Below are positions 26,009 through 32,933 of a stretch of 34,600 nt of DNA, in pieces; positions within the stretch are counted from its first letter, which is position 1, and each line of letters opens with the position of its first letter. A model generated the notes under the pieces. The model did not search any database, was not told where the DNA came from, and saw only the letters and a list, made by a program, of their open reading frames with translations. The stretch lies in the IMG/VR virus record IMGVR_UViG_3300027770_000150, positions 1 through 34,600 of that record; one strand, given 5' to 3'. Source of the stretch: a virus. The translations under genes and the position numbers were made by a program.

Positions 26009-26983
26009 TTAAAACTGTGGATTGTTCACGTTACCATAGCCATAAACATCACATGTGTCACACACACGCTCTCCGCTGGTGCAATACCAATCGGTGTAAC
26101 ACTTCAGTCCGCACGCCGTACCAGCAGAATCACAGTTGTCATATTCATCAACACCGCCGCAACAACGCTTACAGCATTGACTTATATCCCCAGTCACATC
26201 CACACAACCGACACCGTTATTATCGCAGTCATAGTTACAGCAATCATCTTCGCAAATTTCATCACCCTGTGTCCAAGTTCCAACTACGTTACCCCCACTA
26301 TCCTTGCACGCGCAGTTGCATTCCTCTGTGCCAACCAGTGTCACGGTTTGCGTATTTACTCTAATAAATCCGGTATTTATAGAAGCAGCACCAACGGTTA
26401 TTGTAAATTTATAATACCCCGCCCCTCCACTGTCGTTATAGTGGACAGAACCATTGTCCGTGAAAGTACCGTCGATTGCAGATGGACCGGCAAAACCTTG
26501 GATCGCACCAGCAGCTAGAGTTCCGCTGGTAGTTGAAACAGTTCTAGGACTGTGGCTACCATTACCGTTCCAAACTACCCAAGTCACCGTGTACGCTCCT
26601 CCAGCCGGAGCGTAAACAGTAGCACCCGCTACCGAATAACCAACACTCACTGTTTGATTATCCGGAGTTTGATATGTTATTGACAGCGTTGATGTTGTTG
26701 GCGTTGGCGTTGGCGTTGATCCACCCGTCGTTGGTGTTGGTGTAGGCGTTGGCGTAGCCGTTGGTGTCGGCGTTGGCGTTGCAGTCGGTGTCGGTGTCGG
26801 TGTCGTTGTAGGCGTGGGCGTAGGCGTGGGAGTTGGTGCAACATTATACGCTTGCCATCCAACATTGGAAGAATCTCCGGATATTTTCACATATTTTAAT
26901 CCATCATACATTTCTATCAATGATCCTATGGTGCCAAAAACTTGACCATTTGGATTTCCATGTAGTGGTATTGTTCTTACCAT
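26009..26983 (-). CDS. Fibre-like protein with anchor domain, Thr-Pro linker and Cys-rich C-terminus (324 aa)
   Basis: Residues 1-48 match the 479-residue protein: LHGNPNGQVFG, YDGLKYVK and NVGWQAY. A Thr-Pro linker spans about 49-95. A beta-rich module at about 98-225 (VTWVVWNGNGSHSPRTVST) may be Ig-like. The last 90 residues are extremely Cys-rich: about 18 Cys, including CNCACKD, CEDDCCNYDC, CCKRCCGG and CYTDWYCTSG. This suggests a disulfide- or metal-stabilised tip. It follows the 579-residue gene with three bases between. Exact role is not assignable. Confidence 0.8.
   Translation of the reverse strand: MVRTIPLHGNPNGQVFGTIGSLIEMYDGLKYVKISGDSSNVGWQAYNVAPTPTPTPTPTTTPTPTPTATPTPTPTATPTPTPTPTTGGSTPTPTPTTSTLSITYQTPDNQTVSVGYSVAGATVYAPAGGAYTVTWVVWNGNGSHSPRTVSTTSGTLAAGAIQGFAGPSAIDGTFTDNGSVHYNDSGGAGYYKFTITVGAASINTGFIRVNTQTVTLVGTEECNCACKDSGGNVVGTWTQGDEICEDDCCNYDCDNNGVGCVDVTGDISQCCKRCCGGVDEYDNCDSAGTACGLKCYTDWYCTSGERVCDTCDVYGYGNVNNPQF
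26697..26836. repeat. Thr-Pro coding tandem repeats in the 324-residue fibre
   Basis: Plus-strand ggcgttggcgtt/gtcggtgtcggt units code Pro-Thr pairs, with one GlyGlySer break. The linker starts at residue 49, the same position as in the 479-residue protein. Confidence 0.9.
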
Positions 26984-26986
26984 AAA

Positions 26987-28726
26987 TTATATATCTCCTT
27001 CATTCACATTCATGATGTTATTAAACTCTGCCACAGTCATGCCAAGTGCATCTGCAATTTCAATTGCTTTTATATTTTTGTATCCCATTGCCAACAATGC
27101 TTCACGCTTTTTTTCTGGTGGCAACAAATGAATCTTTTTATTTAATTTTTCAATTTCTTCTGGTGACAATGATTTGATTTTTTTCACATCACCAAACAGT
27201 GTAGAAATAAAATCTTGTTGATTTGCATCTGGCTTGCCGGTGTTGGCATCAACATCACTTGCTTTGGTCAATGGCGTCATTGATGTATTGCGACTTCTTT
27301 CCAACCAATCAATTTCATAATCATTCAAGTCGCCAGTTAATTTTTGCATGTTGTTGAAATAGTTCTTTACCCAATTCCAATTTTTCACAACTTTTTGTGT
27401 ATTATTCCAAAAACTTATTAGTTTACTTTCGTTCCACAAACGACCAAAAATTGTTCCTGGTATGTTTCTGATATTAATATTTTTATTTATGCTTCCGCGC
27501 ATGCCACCATTTTTTAAATATTCATGAAATGTACTTGGTTGCGTCAACAGTTCTCTGAACGCAACTATGTTGTCGGTAGCCATGCCATGCCGTTCAAGTC
27601 TTCTTTGCAAATTTCCATCGTCGGCATCGGGGCGGTCCAGTAAATATTTATACAAAGTTTCCATTGCATCCATGATGTCAGGATGTGTTCCGCCTTCATA
27701 TGATATGCTGCATTTTTCTGTGATAATAAAAGCAACAGCATCTGCTTCTGTCCAGTCGGAAATTGTAGCACCTGTCATATCAACCACTTCGTCAGGATCT
27801 TCATTTATCAAATCTTTTAGTTTTATATGACCTTCAAGTGCAGGAATGGCAGCATCTGCTCTAGCAGCATAATCAAATCCTTTGGCAGCTTTTTTCAAGC
27901 GATCTGCTTTATAAGTTGATCCAGCCAATTTTTTCTTTGCTTTTGAATCAAGATGTTGAACTGCCAATAGTTTTTTTATTTCTTCAGGACTCAATTTTTC
28001 TTTGTTTGAATTGCCCACAAGTTCTGAATATGCAAACAATCCTAGAGTGTCTATAAATTCATAAGCAAACTTTGTTTTATCAAGTTTCATTGCACTCATC
28101 AACTTTTCAACAAGTTGAAAATTTTCATTTACAATTTCATCTTTTCTGTTCCAAAAACTAATTGCATTTTTTTTGACCCAAATTCTACCAGCCGGAACAG
28201 TGGCTGAACTATCCGCGTTTCCTCTAATATCTAATTGACGAAAACGTATTCTGTTGTTGTGTAAATAATTTCTGATTGTTTCAACATCATCACCTTGTTG
28301 CTTTAATCCAATAAAACCCACAGTTGCGGCATCATCACCGTCCATATCTTTTTCTGCGTATGAATATGCAGATATATTACCAAACACATCACGCTTGATA
28401 TTATACATGTTTTTGAACGTGGCAGCATATAAGGTGGCTTTGTGTGAAGCTGTTTGCAACATTTGTTCCATGCTGCCATGAGTGTTTTTTTCAGAATACA
28501 TTATTATGCCAGTTTCAACATCAAAGAAAAACGCATAAGCATCATCAGATAAATATTTGAATGTTGCACCAGTTTTTGGCACAGCTGCACCAAGACTGTT
28601 TAGTCTTGCTGCATCAGATTCTTTTGCACGACTTGAATCTCCCGACAAATCAATTCTGTCAGGAGATTCATCTAATATACTTTCCAACAAAAATTCTATA
28701 TCAAATGGCAATCTAGGCTTGTTCAT
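26987..28726 (-). CDS. Internally duplicated protein of unknown function (579 aa)
   Basis: After an N-terminal FDIEFLLESILDES motif typical of many phage virion and prohead proteins, the sequence shows two copies of one module. Copy one has SDDAYAF (60-66), RIW (181-183), ISFWN (189-193), YEFID (222-226) and LSPEEIKKL (245-253). Copy two has TEADAVAF (326-333), RLW (429-431), ISFWN (437-441), YEIDW (470-474) and LSPEEIEKL (520-528). The offset is about 248-275 residues. A TH..M motif is also shared at about 82 and 347. No catalytic motif recognised. It leads the fibre operon and may be a virion or assembly protein. Confidence 0.75.
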   Translation of the reverse strand: MNKPRLPFDIEFLLESILDESPDRIDLSGDSSRAKESDAARLNSLGAAVPKTGATFKYLSDDAYAFFFDVETGIIMYSEKNTHGSMEQMLQTASHKATLYAATFKNMYNIKRDVFGNISAYSYAEKDMDGDDAATVGFIGLKQQGDDVETIRNYLHNNRIRFRQLDIRGNADSSATVPAGRIWVKKNAISFWNRKDEIVNENFQLVEKLMSAMKLDKTKFAYEFIDTLGLFAYSELVGNSNKEKLSPEEIKKLLAVQHLDSKAKKKLAGSTYKADRLKKAAKGFDYAARADAAIPALEGHIKLKDLINEDPDEVVDMTGATISDWTEADAVAFIITEKCSISYEGGTHPDIMDAMETLYKYLLDRPDADDGNLQRRLERHGMATDNIVAFRELLTQPSTFHEYLKNGGMRGSINKNINIRNIPGTIFGRLWNESKLISFWNNTQKVVKNWNWVKNYFNNMQKLTGDLNDYEIDWLERSRNTSMTPLTKASDVDANTGKPDANQQDFISTLFGDVKKIKSLSPEEIEKLNKKIHLLPPEKKREALLAMGYKNIKAIEIADALGMTVAEFNNIMNVNEGDI

Positions 28727-28762
28727 ATATTTTATGTATATAAATATACGAAACTATTGACA

Positions 28763-28957
28763 TTATATAGTCTTTGGTGGTGTTACTCTAGCAAGTGGCT
28801 TGGTCAAAATTGTTTGATAACCCATGCGAGCATTGGTCTTGTCAACAATACCTTGTTTAACAATTTCAGCAGCAGCTGCATTATAGTTTGGTGCAGAAGT
28901 GACATCTTTGGTCATGTCTTTTACAATTTTTCCAATTTCAGAGATATTAGGTTTCAT
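28763..28957 (-). CDS. Small protein upstream of the duplicated gene (64 aa)
   Basis: From the ATG at 28957 the product begins MKPNISEIGKIVKDMTKDVT and ends ARVTPPKTI. A longer frame to 29032 would start with a Tyr-rich low-complexity stretch in intergenic AT-rich DNA, which is unlikely. The sequence is polar with no family recognised. It may be the first gene of the fibre operon. Confidence 0.6.
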   Translation of the reverse strand: MKPNISEIGKIVKDMTKDVTSAPNYNAAAAEIVKQGIVDKTNARMGYQTILTKPLARVTPPKTI

Positions 28958-29009
28958 ATATATCAATAAGTATATGCTCAAAACATTTATGTACATATAA
29001 ACATAAACA

Positions 29010-29660
29010 ATGCATGATATATATAGATACAAATATTTTTATATGTACGTATTTGACATATACCATAACGAGGTTGCATATTATAAAACTCCCAAGTGCG
29101 GAACACGAACATTGCTTGGATGGAGCGCACTATTAAAAGAACCGAACTTATATAATGAACACCCCGAATGGTTTATAGAAAGCCGTAAAAAAATTGAATA
29201 TCCGGAGCTTCGCGCCAAAATCAAAAAAATTGAAAATCCAACTCACAATCAAACTATAAGATTTTGCATATTAAGAGATCCTATAGAAAGATTCGTAAGC
29301 GCATATACAAATAGAATATTATTTCACCAAAAACCAAGAAGCAACACATCTATCTCAGATTTTATATCAAACATAGACAATATTTTGGAACAAGAAGAAT
29401 ATAAAGATGCAAAAATCCACTTCACAACTCAGACACAATATATTGGAGAAGATACCAGCATATACACTCATATATTTGACATGAGTGAAATGAACAGAAT
29501 AAAAAATATACTAGAAGATCACACGAACATATATTTGCCAGACCTGCATCTGCAAAAAAGCGGAAATATAGTTAAACCGACATTGACAAATGAAGAAAAA
29601 TATATATTAAAGAAAAGATACCATATTGATTATGAAATTTACGGAAAGTATATGAAATGA
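29010..29660 (+). CDS. PAPS-dependent sulfotransferase-like protein
   Basis: The 216-residue protein has the 5'-phosphosulfate-binding loop YYKTPKCGTRTLL (24-36, compare the family's TPKSGTTW) and the 3'-phosphate-binding motif ILRDPIERFVSAY (86-98), both typical of sulfotransferases that move sulfate from PAPS to hydroxyl groups. It is a compact member, close to the heparan/carbohydrate-type families (Sulfotransfer_2-like). The start could also be ATG 29043 (205 residues), because the first residues are a Tyr-rich AT-rich stretch. Its stop overlaps the next start by four bases (ATGA, 29657-29660), so the pair is one unit. Confidence 0.82.
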   Translation: MHDIYRYKYFYMYVFDIYHNEVAYYKTPKCGTRTLLGWSALLKEPNLYNEHPEWFIESRKKIEYPELRAKIKKIENPTHNQTIRFCILRDPIERFVSAYTNRILFHQKPRSNTSISDFISNIDNILEQEEYKDAKIHFTTQTQYIGEDTSIYTHIFDMSEMNRIKNILEDHTNIYLPDLHLQKSGNIVKPTLTNEEKYILKKRYHIDYEIYGKYMK

Positions 29661-30721
29661 AAAAATTACTTTATATAGGAAGACCAAATCTTGGCGAAAA
29701 TATGTTCGCCACCCCCGTGTTTGATTTTCTTTCAAAAGAGTATGAAATAACATTGCTTATCCCAACACGCACAGCAAAAGCGTTTTGTGATTATCCTTTC
29801 ATAAAAAGAATATTAACGGGATGCAATCATGGCGATGCAAAAGCAAAGCTATCAAAAGCAACATTGGATGCCATACTTCAGATATTCAACCCAAATGAAG
29901 AAACATTCTATACACACCACCACGACAACGACACCAATTTTCTAATCAATCATCCGGAATTGGGGTATATCAAAAAACTAAATGTCTTACATGACAGAGA
30001 AATAAACATATCCAGCAATACTCACGAATCGGACTATTTTCTCAGCAGAACAAAAAAATATATGATAAAAATGGGGCTGATGACTTTGGAAGAAACCATG
30101 AACTATGATTGTTCAGTAAGAACACCTCCGCACAATAAAAATCAAAAAACAAACGATATTCTAATATATCAAGGCTCAAGAGAATCTTTGCGAAAGCTGC
30201 CTATACAAACAATAATGAAATTTGTAGAACAATGTCCAACAGCAATGTATATGGTGTCAAAAGAAACAGCCGACACTTTGGATTTCAAACAAAGAAACAT
30301 AAAACATATAATAACAGATCCTTTCACCGACGAAAATATAAACACGGTTATATCTGCTTTCAGATCAGAACCAAAAGTGCTTATAGGTCCAGACTCTGGA
30401 CTGACTCAATTAGCATGTGCATATAGAATACCTTTGATATGGCTGCAATCAAGAATATCATTTGAAAACGTTATCGACATATATCACAAAAGCCATTCTA
30501 CGATATATATGAAAAAAGAACCAGATTGCAAAAGAGATTGCACAGGCTGTGCGTCTATTGAATCACTTAAAAACAACAAGCTGCCATATGGGCTATATAG
30601 AGTAACTGAAAAATTCACAGGACATCATAAACAACTAGAATGCTTTATCAATGAACGACCATCGTGTCTAGAATATACAGATCTCGAAATATCGGAAATC
30701 TTAAATTTGATAAAACCATAA
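29657..30721 (+). CDS. GT9-type (heptosyltransferase-like) glycosyltransferase
   Basis: The 354-residue protein has an N-terminal Rossmann opening (LLYIGRPNLGENMFATPVF, like the GT9 family's l.ig..lGD.v...p) and a C-terminal donor-site segment VLIGPDSGLTQLACAYRIPL (241-260), the family's GPDSG..HlA....P signature. GT9 enzymes usually add heptose or other sugars to LPS cores. A Cys cluster CKRDCTGC near residue 290 is unusual and could bind metal. It forms a two-gene plus-strand unit with the sulfotransferase. Confidence 0.82.
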   Translation: MKKLLYIGRPNLGENMFATPVFDFLSKEYEITLLIPTRTAKAFCDYPFIKRILTGCNHGDAKAKLSKATLDAILQIFNPNEETFYTHHHDNDTNFLINHPELGYIKKLNVLHDREINISSNTHESDYFLSRTKKYMIKMGLMTLEETMNYDCSVRTPPHNKNQKTNDILIYQGSRESLRKLPIQTIMKFVEQCPTAMYMVSKETADTLDFKQRNIKHIITDPFTDENINTVISAFRSEPKVLIGPDSGLTQLACAYRIPLIWLQSRISFENVIDIYHKSHSTIYMKKEPDCKRDCTGCASIESLKNNKLPYGLYRVTEKFTGHHKQLECFINERPSCLEYTDLEISEILNLIKP

Positions 30722-31182
30722 ACCCGTATTTTAACTTATATTTCTTATTGATATATCATATATACAAAAAGTTGGGTATGAAAAATTACCCCGTGTTTTT
30801 TTCAAAAAACAAAGGGCATGATGTGAAAAAGTAGGTATGGAAAAAGGTACTTTTGATATATATGAAAATCTGATATATACAAAAAGTCTATATACAAAAA
30901 TTGGAAAAATTCCAAATTCAAAAATTATAGTATAATATCATAAAAGTGTGTATAGGATATATGATATTTTAACTATATGATAAATATATGCACAACATAT
31001 GCTTTTTGTATATATGAAAAGCATATAAGAAAAATTGACCTCGAATAGAGAATGAATATGGACCCCCGTGGGGGGTGGGGGTTTACCCCACCTAGAAGGC
31101 ACCAAACACCCCACCTAGAGGGGGGAGGGGTGGGGGGTTAAAGCCACCGTCCCCCCCGCCCCCCGTGCGGGGGTGGCGTGGA
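30722..31182. other. Long intergenic region: AT-rich repeats, then GC-rich homopolymer tract
   Basis: This is the only stretch above 300 bases without a supported gene. From 30722 to about 31040 it is very AT-rich with at least three direct copies of TATATACAAAAA (starting near 30759, 30876 and 30889) and one inverted copy (31002-31014). Palindromes are TTGGAAAAATTCCAA (30901-30915) and ATATGCTTTT / AAAAGCATAT (30997-31006 and 31017-31026). From about 31060 it turns into G- and C-runs. Convergent genes flank it. Confidence 0.8.
31063..31182. other. GC-rich G-run/C-run island with direct repeats
   Basis: Runs of five to seven G or C are seen at 31063-31081, 31120-31137 and 31151-31164 on alternate strands, and CCCCACCTAGA is repeated (about 31085 and 31108). 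The runs could form G-quadruplexes or hairpins. The antisense frame covering this stretch (Pro-rich) is not a gene. Confidence 0.7.
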
Positions 31183-31449
31183 TCACGCCACCCGCTCAAC
31201 ATAGAACGTGGTGCCAGCCACATCAACCTCCGTGCTGTCACGAAAGGTGTCGGTGGCAGCGACGTAGAAGCATACGTCGCCGAAGTTGGCATTGCGAACG
31301 TCGTTGGGAAACGACACCTTACCCGTGAGGACACGGCGGTCGCCCTCTGTGCGGTACACGCGATAGTCGGCGTACTTGGCGGCTGCGACCGCATTGGCGG
31401 CGTGAAAGGCGGCGACACGAGCGGCGAACGAGGCAGTGGTGTTCATCAT
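31183..31449 (-). CDS. GC-rich Ala-rich small protein, unknown
   Basis: The 88-residue product starts MMNTTASFAARVAAFHAANA and has a beta-rich end (VAGTTFYVERVA). Its base composition is visibly GC-rich unlike most of the window, suggesting a different origin or strong codon bias. It ends against the G/C-run island, where a CCCCCGCACGGGGG hairpin may act as terminator. A block like the repeated promoter block precedes the start at 31450-31483. Confidence 0.7.
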   Translation of the reverse strand: MMNTTASFAARVAAFHAANAVAAAKYADYRVYRTEGDRRVLTGKVSFPNDVRNANFGDVCFYVAATDTFRDSTEVDVAGTTFYVERVA

Positions 31450-31483
31450 TCAGATACTCTAGCACATTTATTATAAATTGCAA
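31450..31483 (-). promoter_or_regulatory. Promoter-like block
   Basis: On the minus strand TTGCAATTTATAATAA lies about 40 bases before the start and is followed by GAGTATCTGAATG. It resembles the block repeated before the other right-end genes. Confidence 0.4.
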
Positions 31484-31487
31484 TAAA

Positions 31488-31511
31488 AAAAGGAGGTTAT
31501 TTCCTCCTTTT
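31488..31511 (-). terminator. Intrinsic terminator after the 46-residue gene
   Basis: A 9-bp stem AAAAGGAGG / CCTCCTTTT with loop TTATTT is followed on the minus strand by a run of about seven T. It lies three bases below the stop of the small gene at 31515-31655 and is the clearest terminator in the right end. Confidence 0.85.
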
Positions 31512-31514
31512 GTT

Positions 31515-31655
31515 TTATTTCATGAACTCGTCGATGGTGTTCAGCAACTGTTCTTGTGTGTCTGCTTCATATGATGTTGCATCTGCATGTTGTGCAACAT
31601 ATTTGCTGTTACAGTAAAATACATACCAGCCTCTGTAAGTGTAGGTGATTTTCAT
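31515..31655 (-). CDS. Short protein (46 aa), unknown
   Basis: An ATG frame at 31655 codes 46 residues: MKITYTYRGWYVFYCNSKYV at the start and ATSYEADTQEQLLNTIDEFM near the end. It sits nine bases after the stop of the 107-residue gene and directly before the terminator at 31488-31511. The close fit supports a real gene. No family recognised. Confidence 0.7.
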   Translation of the reverse strand: MKITYTYRGWYVFYCNSKYVAQHADATSYEADTQEQLLNTIDEFMK

Positions 31656-31664
31656 GTTTTTTAT

Positions 31665-31988
31665 TTAGATGATGCCCGCGACCAGCATCCAACTTGGACT
31701 GCCTTCGCTGTCATAGCCGTCTGGCTCAACTACCTGACCAAGCATTGACTTGGCAACACCATCGTTGCTCCACTTTTCCATGGTCTTGAGCGAAGGAGCC
31801 TTGAACTTAGTGAAGTAGCGTGGCAGACTAGAGCAGCGCAGCTTCATGGTCACAGGAACGCCGCCAGCACTGCCACCCGCCAGTTCGCAAACAGTGCCAC
31901 CATCCTTGAAGATCACATTTAGGTTTGTGCCAACAGGAATAACCAGACCGTTCTTGAACTTGATTTCTTTGTTATTAACGAGGTTCAT
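31665..31988 (-). CDS. Small protein (107 aa), unknown
   Basis: The product begins MNLVNNKEIKFKNGLVIPVG and is beta-rich, with FKDGGTVCELAGG and a C-terminal MLGQVVEPDGYDSEG. No recognised family. It lies in a series of small minus-strand genes that each have their own promoter-like block; the upstream gene's stop (GCTTGA) overlaps that block. The gene reads through into the 46-residue gene. Confidence 0.72.
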   Translation of the reverse strand: MNLVNNKEIKFKNGLVIPVGTNLNVIFKDGGTVCELAGGSAGGVPVTMKLRCSSLPRYFTKFKAPSLKTMEKWSNDGVAKSMLGQVVEPDGYDSEGSPSWMLVAGII

Positions 31989-32023
31989 GTTATAGATAGT
32001 GTCAGAGTTTTTATAAATGTCAA
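31989..32023 (-). promoter_or_regulatory. Promoter-like block (copy A)
   Basis: On the minus strand TTGACATTTATAAAAACTC is followed by CACTATCTATAAC and ATG. The upstream gene's stop codon is inside TTGACA. Confidence 0.5.
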
Positions 32024-32235
32024 GCAGCCTTTTCAGCTTTGATAAACAGCAATTCTTTGACCTGCTTGATCTTGACAGTTTGACCTTCCTCGGCCAGAAT
32101 TTTTGCTTCTTTTATAGCAGATTTGAGTGTTTTGAGTGTGGTGTCCAAGGTTTCATCGTCATATTCTCCCCAACCACTTGTGGCACCAATCGTGTAGAGT
32201 TCAAAGTATGTCTTGGTAAGTTTCTTGGATTTCAT
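32020..32235 (-). CDS. Small Lys/Glu-rich protein (71 aa)
   Basis: The product starts MKSKKLTKTYFELYTIG, then has a charged helix TTLKTLKSAIKEAKILAEEG and ends IKAEKAA. No family recognised. Its stop TGA lies inside the promoter-like block of the next gene. Confidence 0.68.
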   Translation of the reverse strand: MKSKKLTKTYFELYTIGATSGWGEYDDETLDTTLKTLKSAIKEAKILAEEGQTVKIKQVKELLFIKAEKAA

Positions 32236-32271
32236 GTTATAAATACTGACTTACTTATTATAAAATGTCAA
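32236..32271 (-). promoter_or_regulatory. Promoter-like block (copy B)
   Basis: On the minus strand TTGACATTTTATAATAAG precedes CAGTATTTATAACATG. Copy-like to the block before the neighbouring genes; the upstream gene's stop lies in TTGACA. Confidence 0.5.
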
Positions 32272-32486
32272 GCACTCAATGCAAAATTGCTGCCAAATTT
32301 TCCAGTAATATTGCTGCGTTCAAAAGCAACAATGTCATTGTTCACAGAAAAAACAATTGAACGTATGATGCCATATTCATCAAATTGAATGTTCAACAGT
32401 TTATATGATGTGTTGGGTGCTTCAACAATCCAAGTGTTGTTGTAGGTTTTCAAATTGGCGGCAATGTTGAAGATAACAAATTTCAT
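32268..32486 (-). CDS. Small beta-rich protein (72 aa)
   Basis: The product begins MKFVIFNIAANLKTYNNTWI and ends GKFGSNFALSA. It has alternating strands (IIRSIVFSVNNDIVAFE) and no Cys. No family recognised. It has a TATAAATA box before its start. Confidence 0.68.
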   Translation of the reverse strand: MKFVIFNIAANLKTYNNTWIVEAPNTSYKLLNIQFDEYGIIRSIVFSVNNDIVAFERSNITGKFGSNFALSA

Positions 32487-32524
32487 CTTGGTTAAACTAT
32501 GAACTATTATTTATAATAAGTCAA
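32487..32524 (-). promoter_or_regulatory. Promoter-like block with TATAAATA (copy D)
   Basis: The minus strand has TTGACTTATTATAAATAATA, with the exact late-type TATAAATA at 32508-32515, then TTTAACCAAG directly before ATG. Confidence 0.55.
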
Positions 32525-32820
32525 GCCCGCAGCGGCGATACTTTGATTTCTTTGGTGGTGATAGTGATGGTCTTTTTGCCGTTCTTGGTGGTAGTGGTCT
32601 TGGTTTCTGCAAACCACTTGACCCGCAGGTTCTCCACAGGAATGACCTCGTTATCACCGTGTCCAAGCACAATGGTGTGTGGCCACGGATAGTAGGTGGC
32701 GTTGGCGTTCTTTCGCGTTTCCAGCACCCTGCCAGCTCGCACGGTGGTATTGCCGCACAGTGTGGTGTAGGTAAATGGCTTGGCGACAATCAGCTTGGTG
32801 ATGTATTTGGTGGTCTTCAT
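32521..32820 (-). CDS. Small protein (99 aa), unknown
   Basis: The product begins MKTTKYITKLIVAKPFTYTT, includes VLGHGDNEVIPVENLRVKW and ends in a Lys/Thr-rich segment. It looks like a small beta-barrel-type protein. No family recognised. Its base composition is richer in GC than the structural genes. Stop TGA lies in the next gene's promoter-like block. Confidence 0.7.
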   Translation of the reverse strand: MKTTKYITKLIVAKPFTYTTLCGNTTVRAGRVLETRKNANATYYPWPHTIVLGHGDNEVIPVENLRVKWFAETKTTTTKNGKKTITITTKEIKVSPLRA

Positions 32821-32858
32821 CTTGAATACAGTATGAACTATTATTTATAAAAAGTCCA
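32821..32858 (-). promoter_or_regulatory. Promoter-like block with TATAAATA (copy E)
   Basis: The minus strand reads GGACTTTTTATAAATAATAG with TATAAATA at 32842-32849, followed by TACTGTATTCAAG and ATG. Confidence 0.55.
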
Positions 32859-32878
32859 GACAAAAGCATATAAAAAAA

Positions 32879-32906
32879 GAGGGAGTCGCCACCACGCGAC
32901 TCCCTC
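32879..32906 (-). terminator. Strong intrinsic terminator
   Basis: An 11-bp perfect stem GAGGGAGTCGC / GCGACTCCCTC with a six-base loop is followed on the minus strand by TTTTTTT. It ends the transcript of the 117-residue gene. Confidence 0.9.
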
Positions 32907-32933
32907 AACTATGAACACTCTCAACCTAAAATC

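Noticed and set aside
28763-29032. Longer start (89 residues) for the small gene before the duplicated protein.
   Set aside because: The extra N-terminus is Tyr/Ile-rich translation of AT-rich intergenic DNA; the inner ATG at 28957 is better.
31092-31418. Pro-rich minus-strand ORF across the GC-rich island.
   Set aside because: It is a shadow of the 88-residue gene and the G/C runs, with low-complexity composition.
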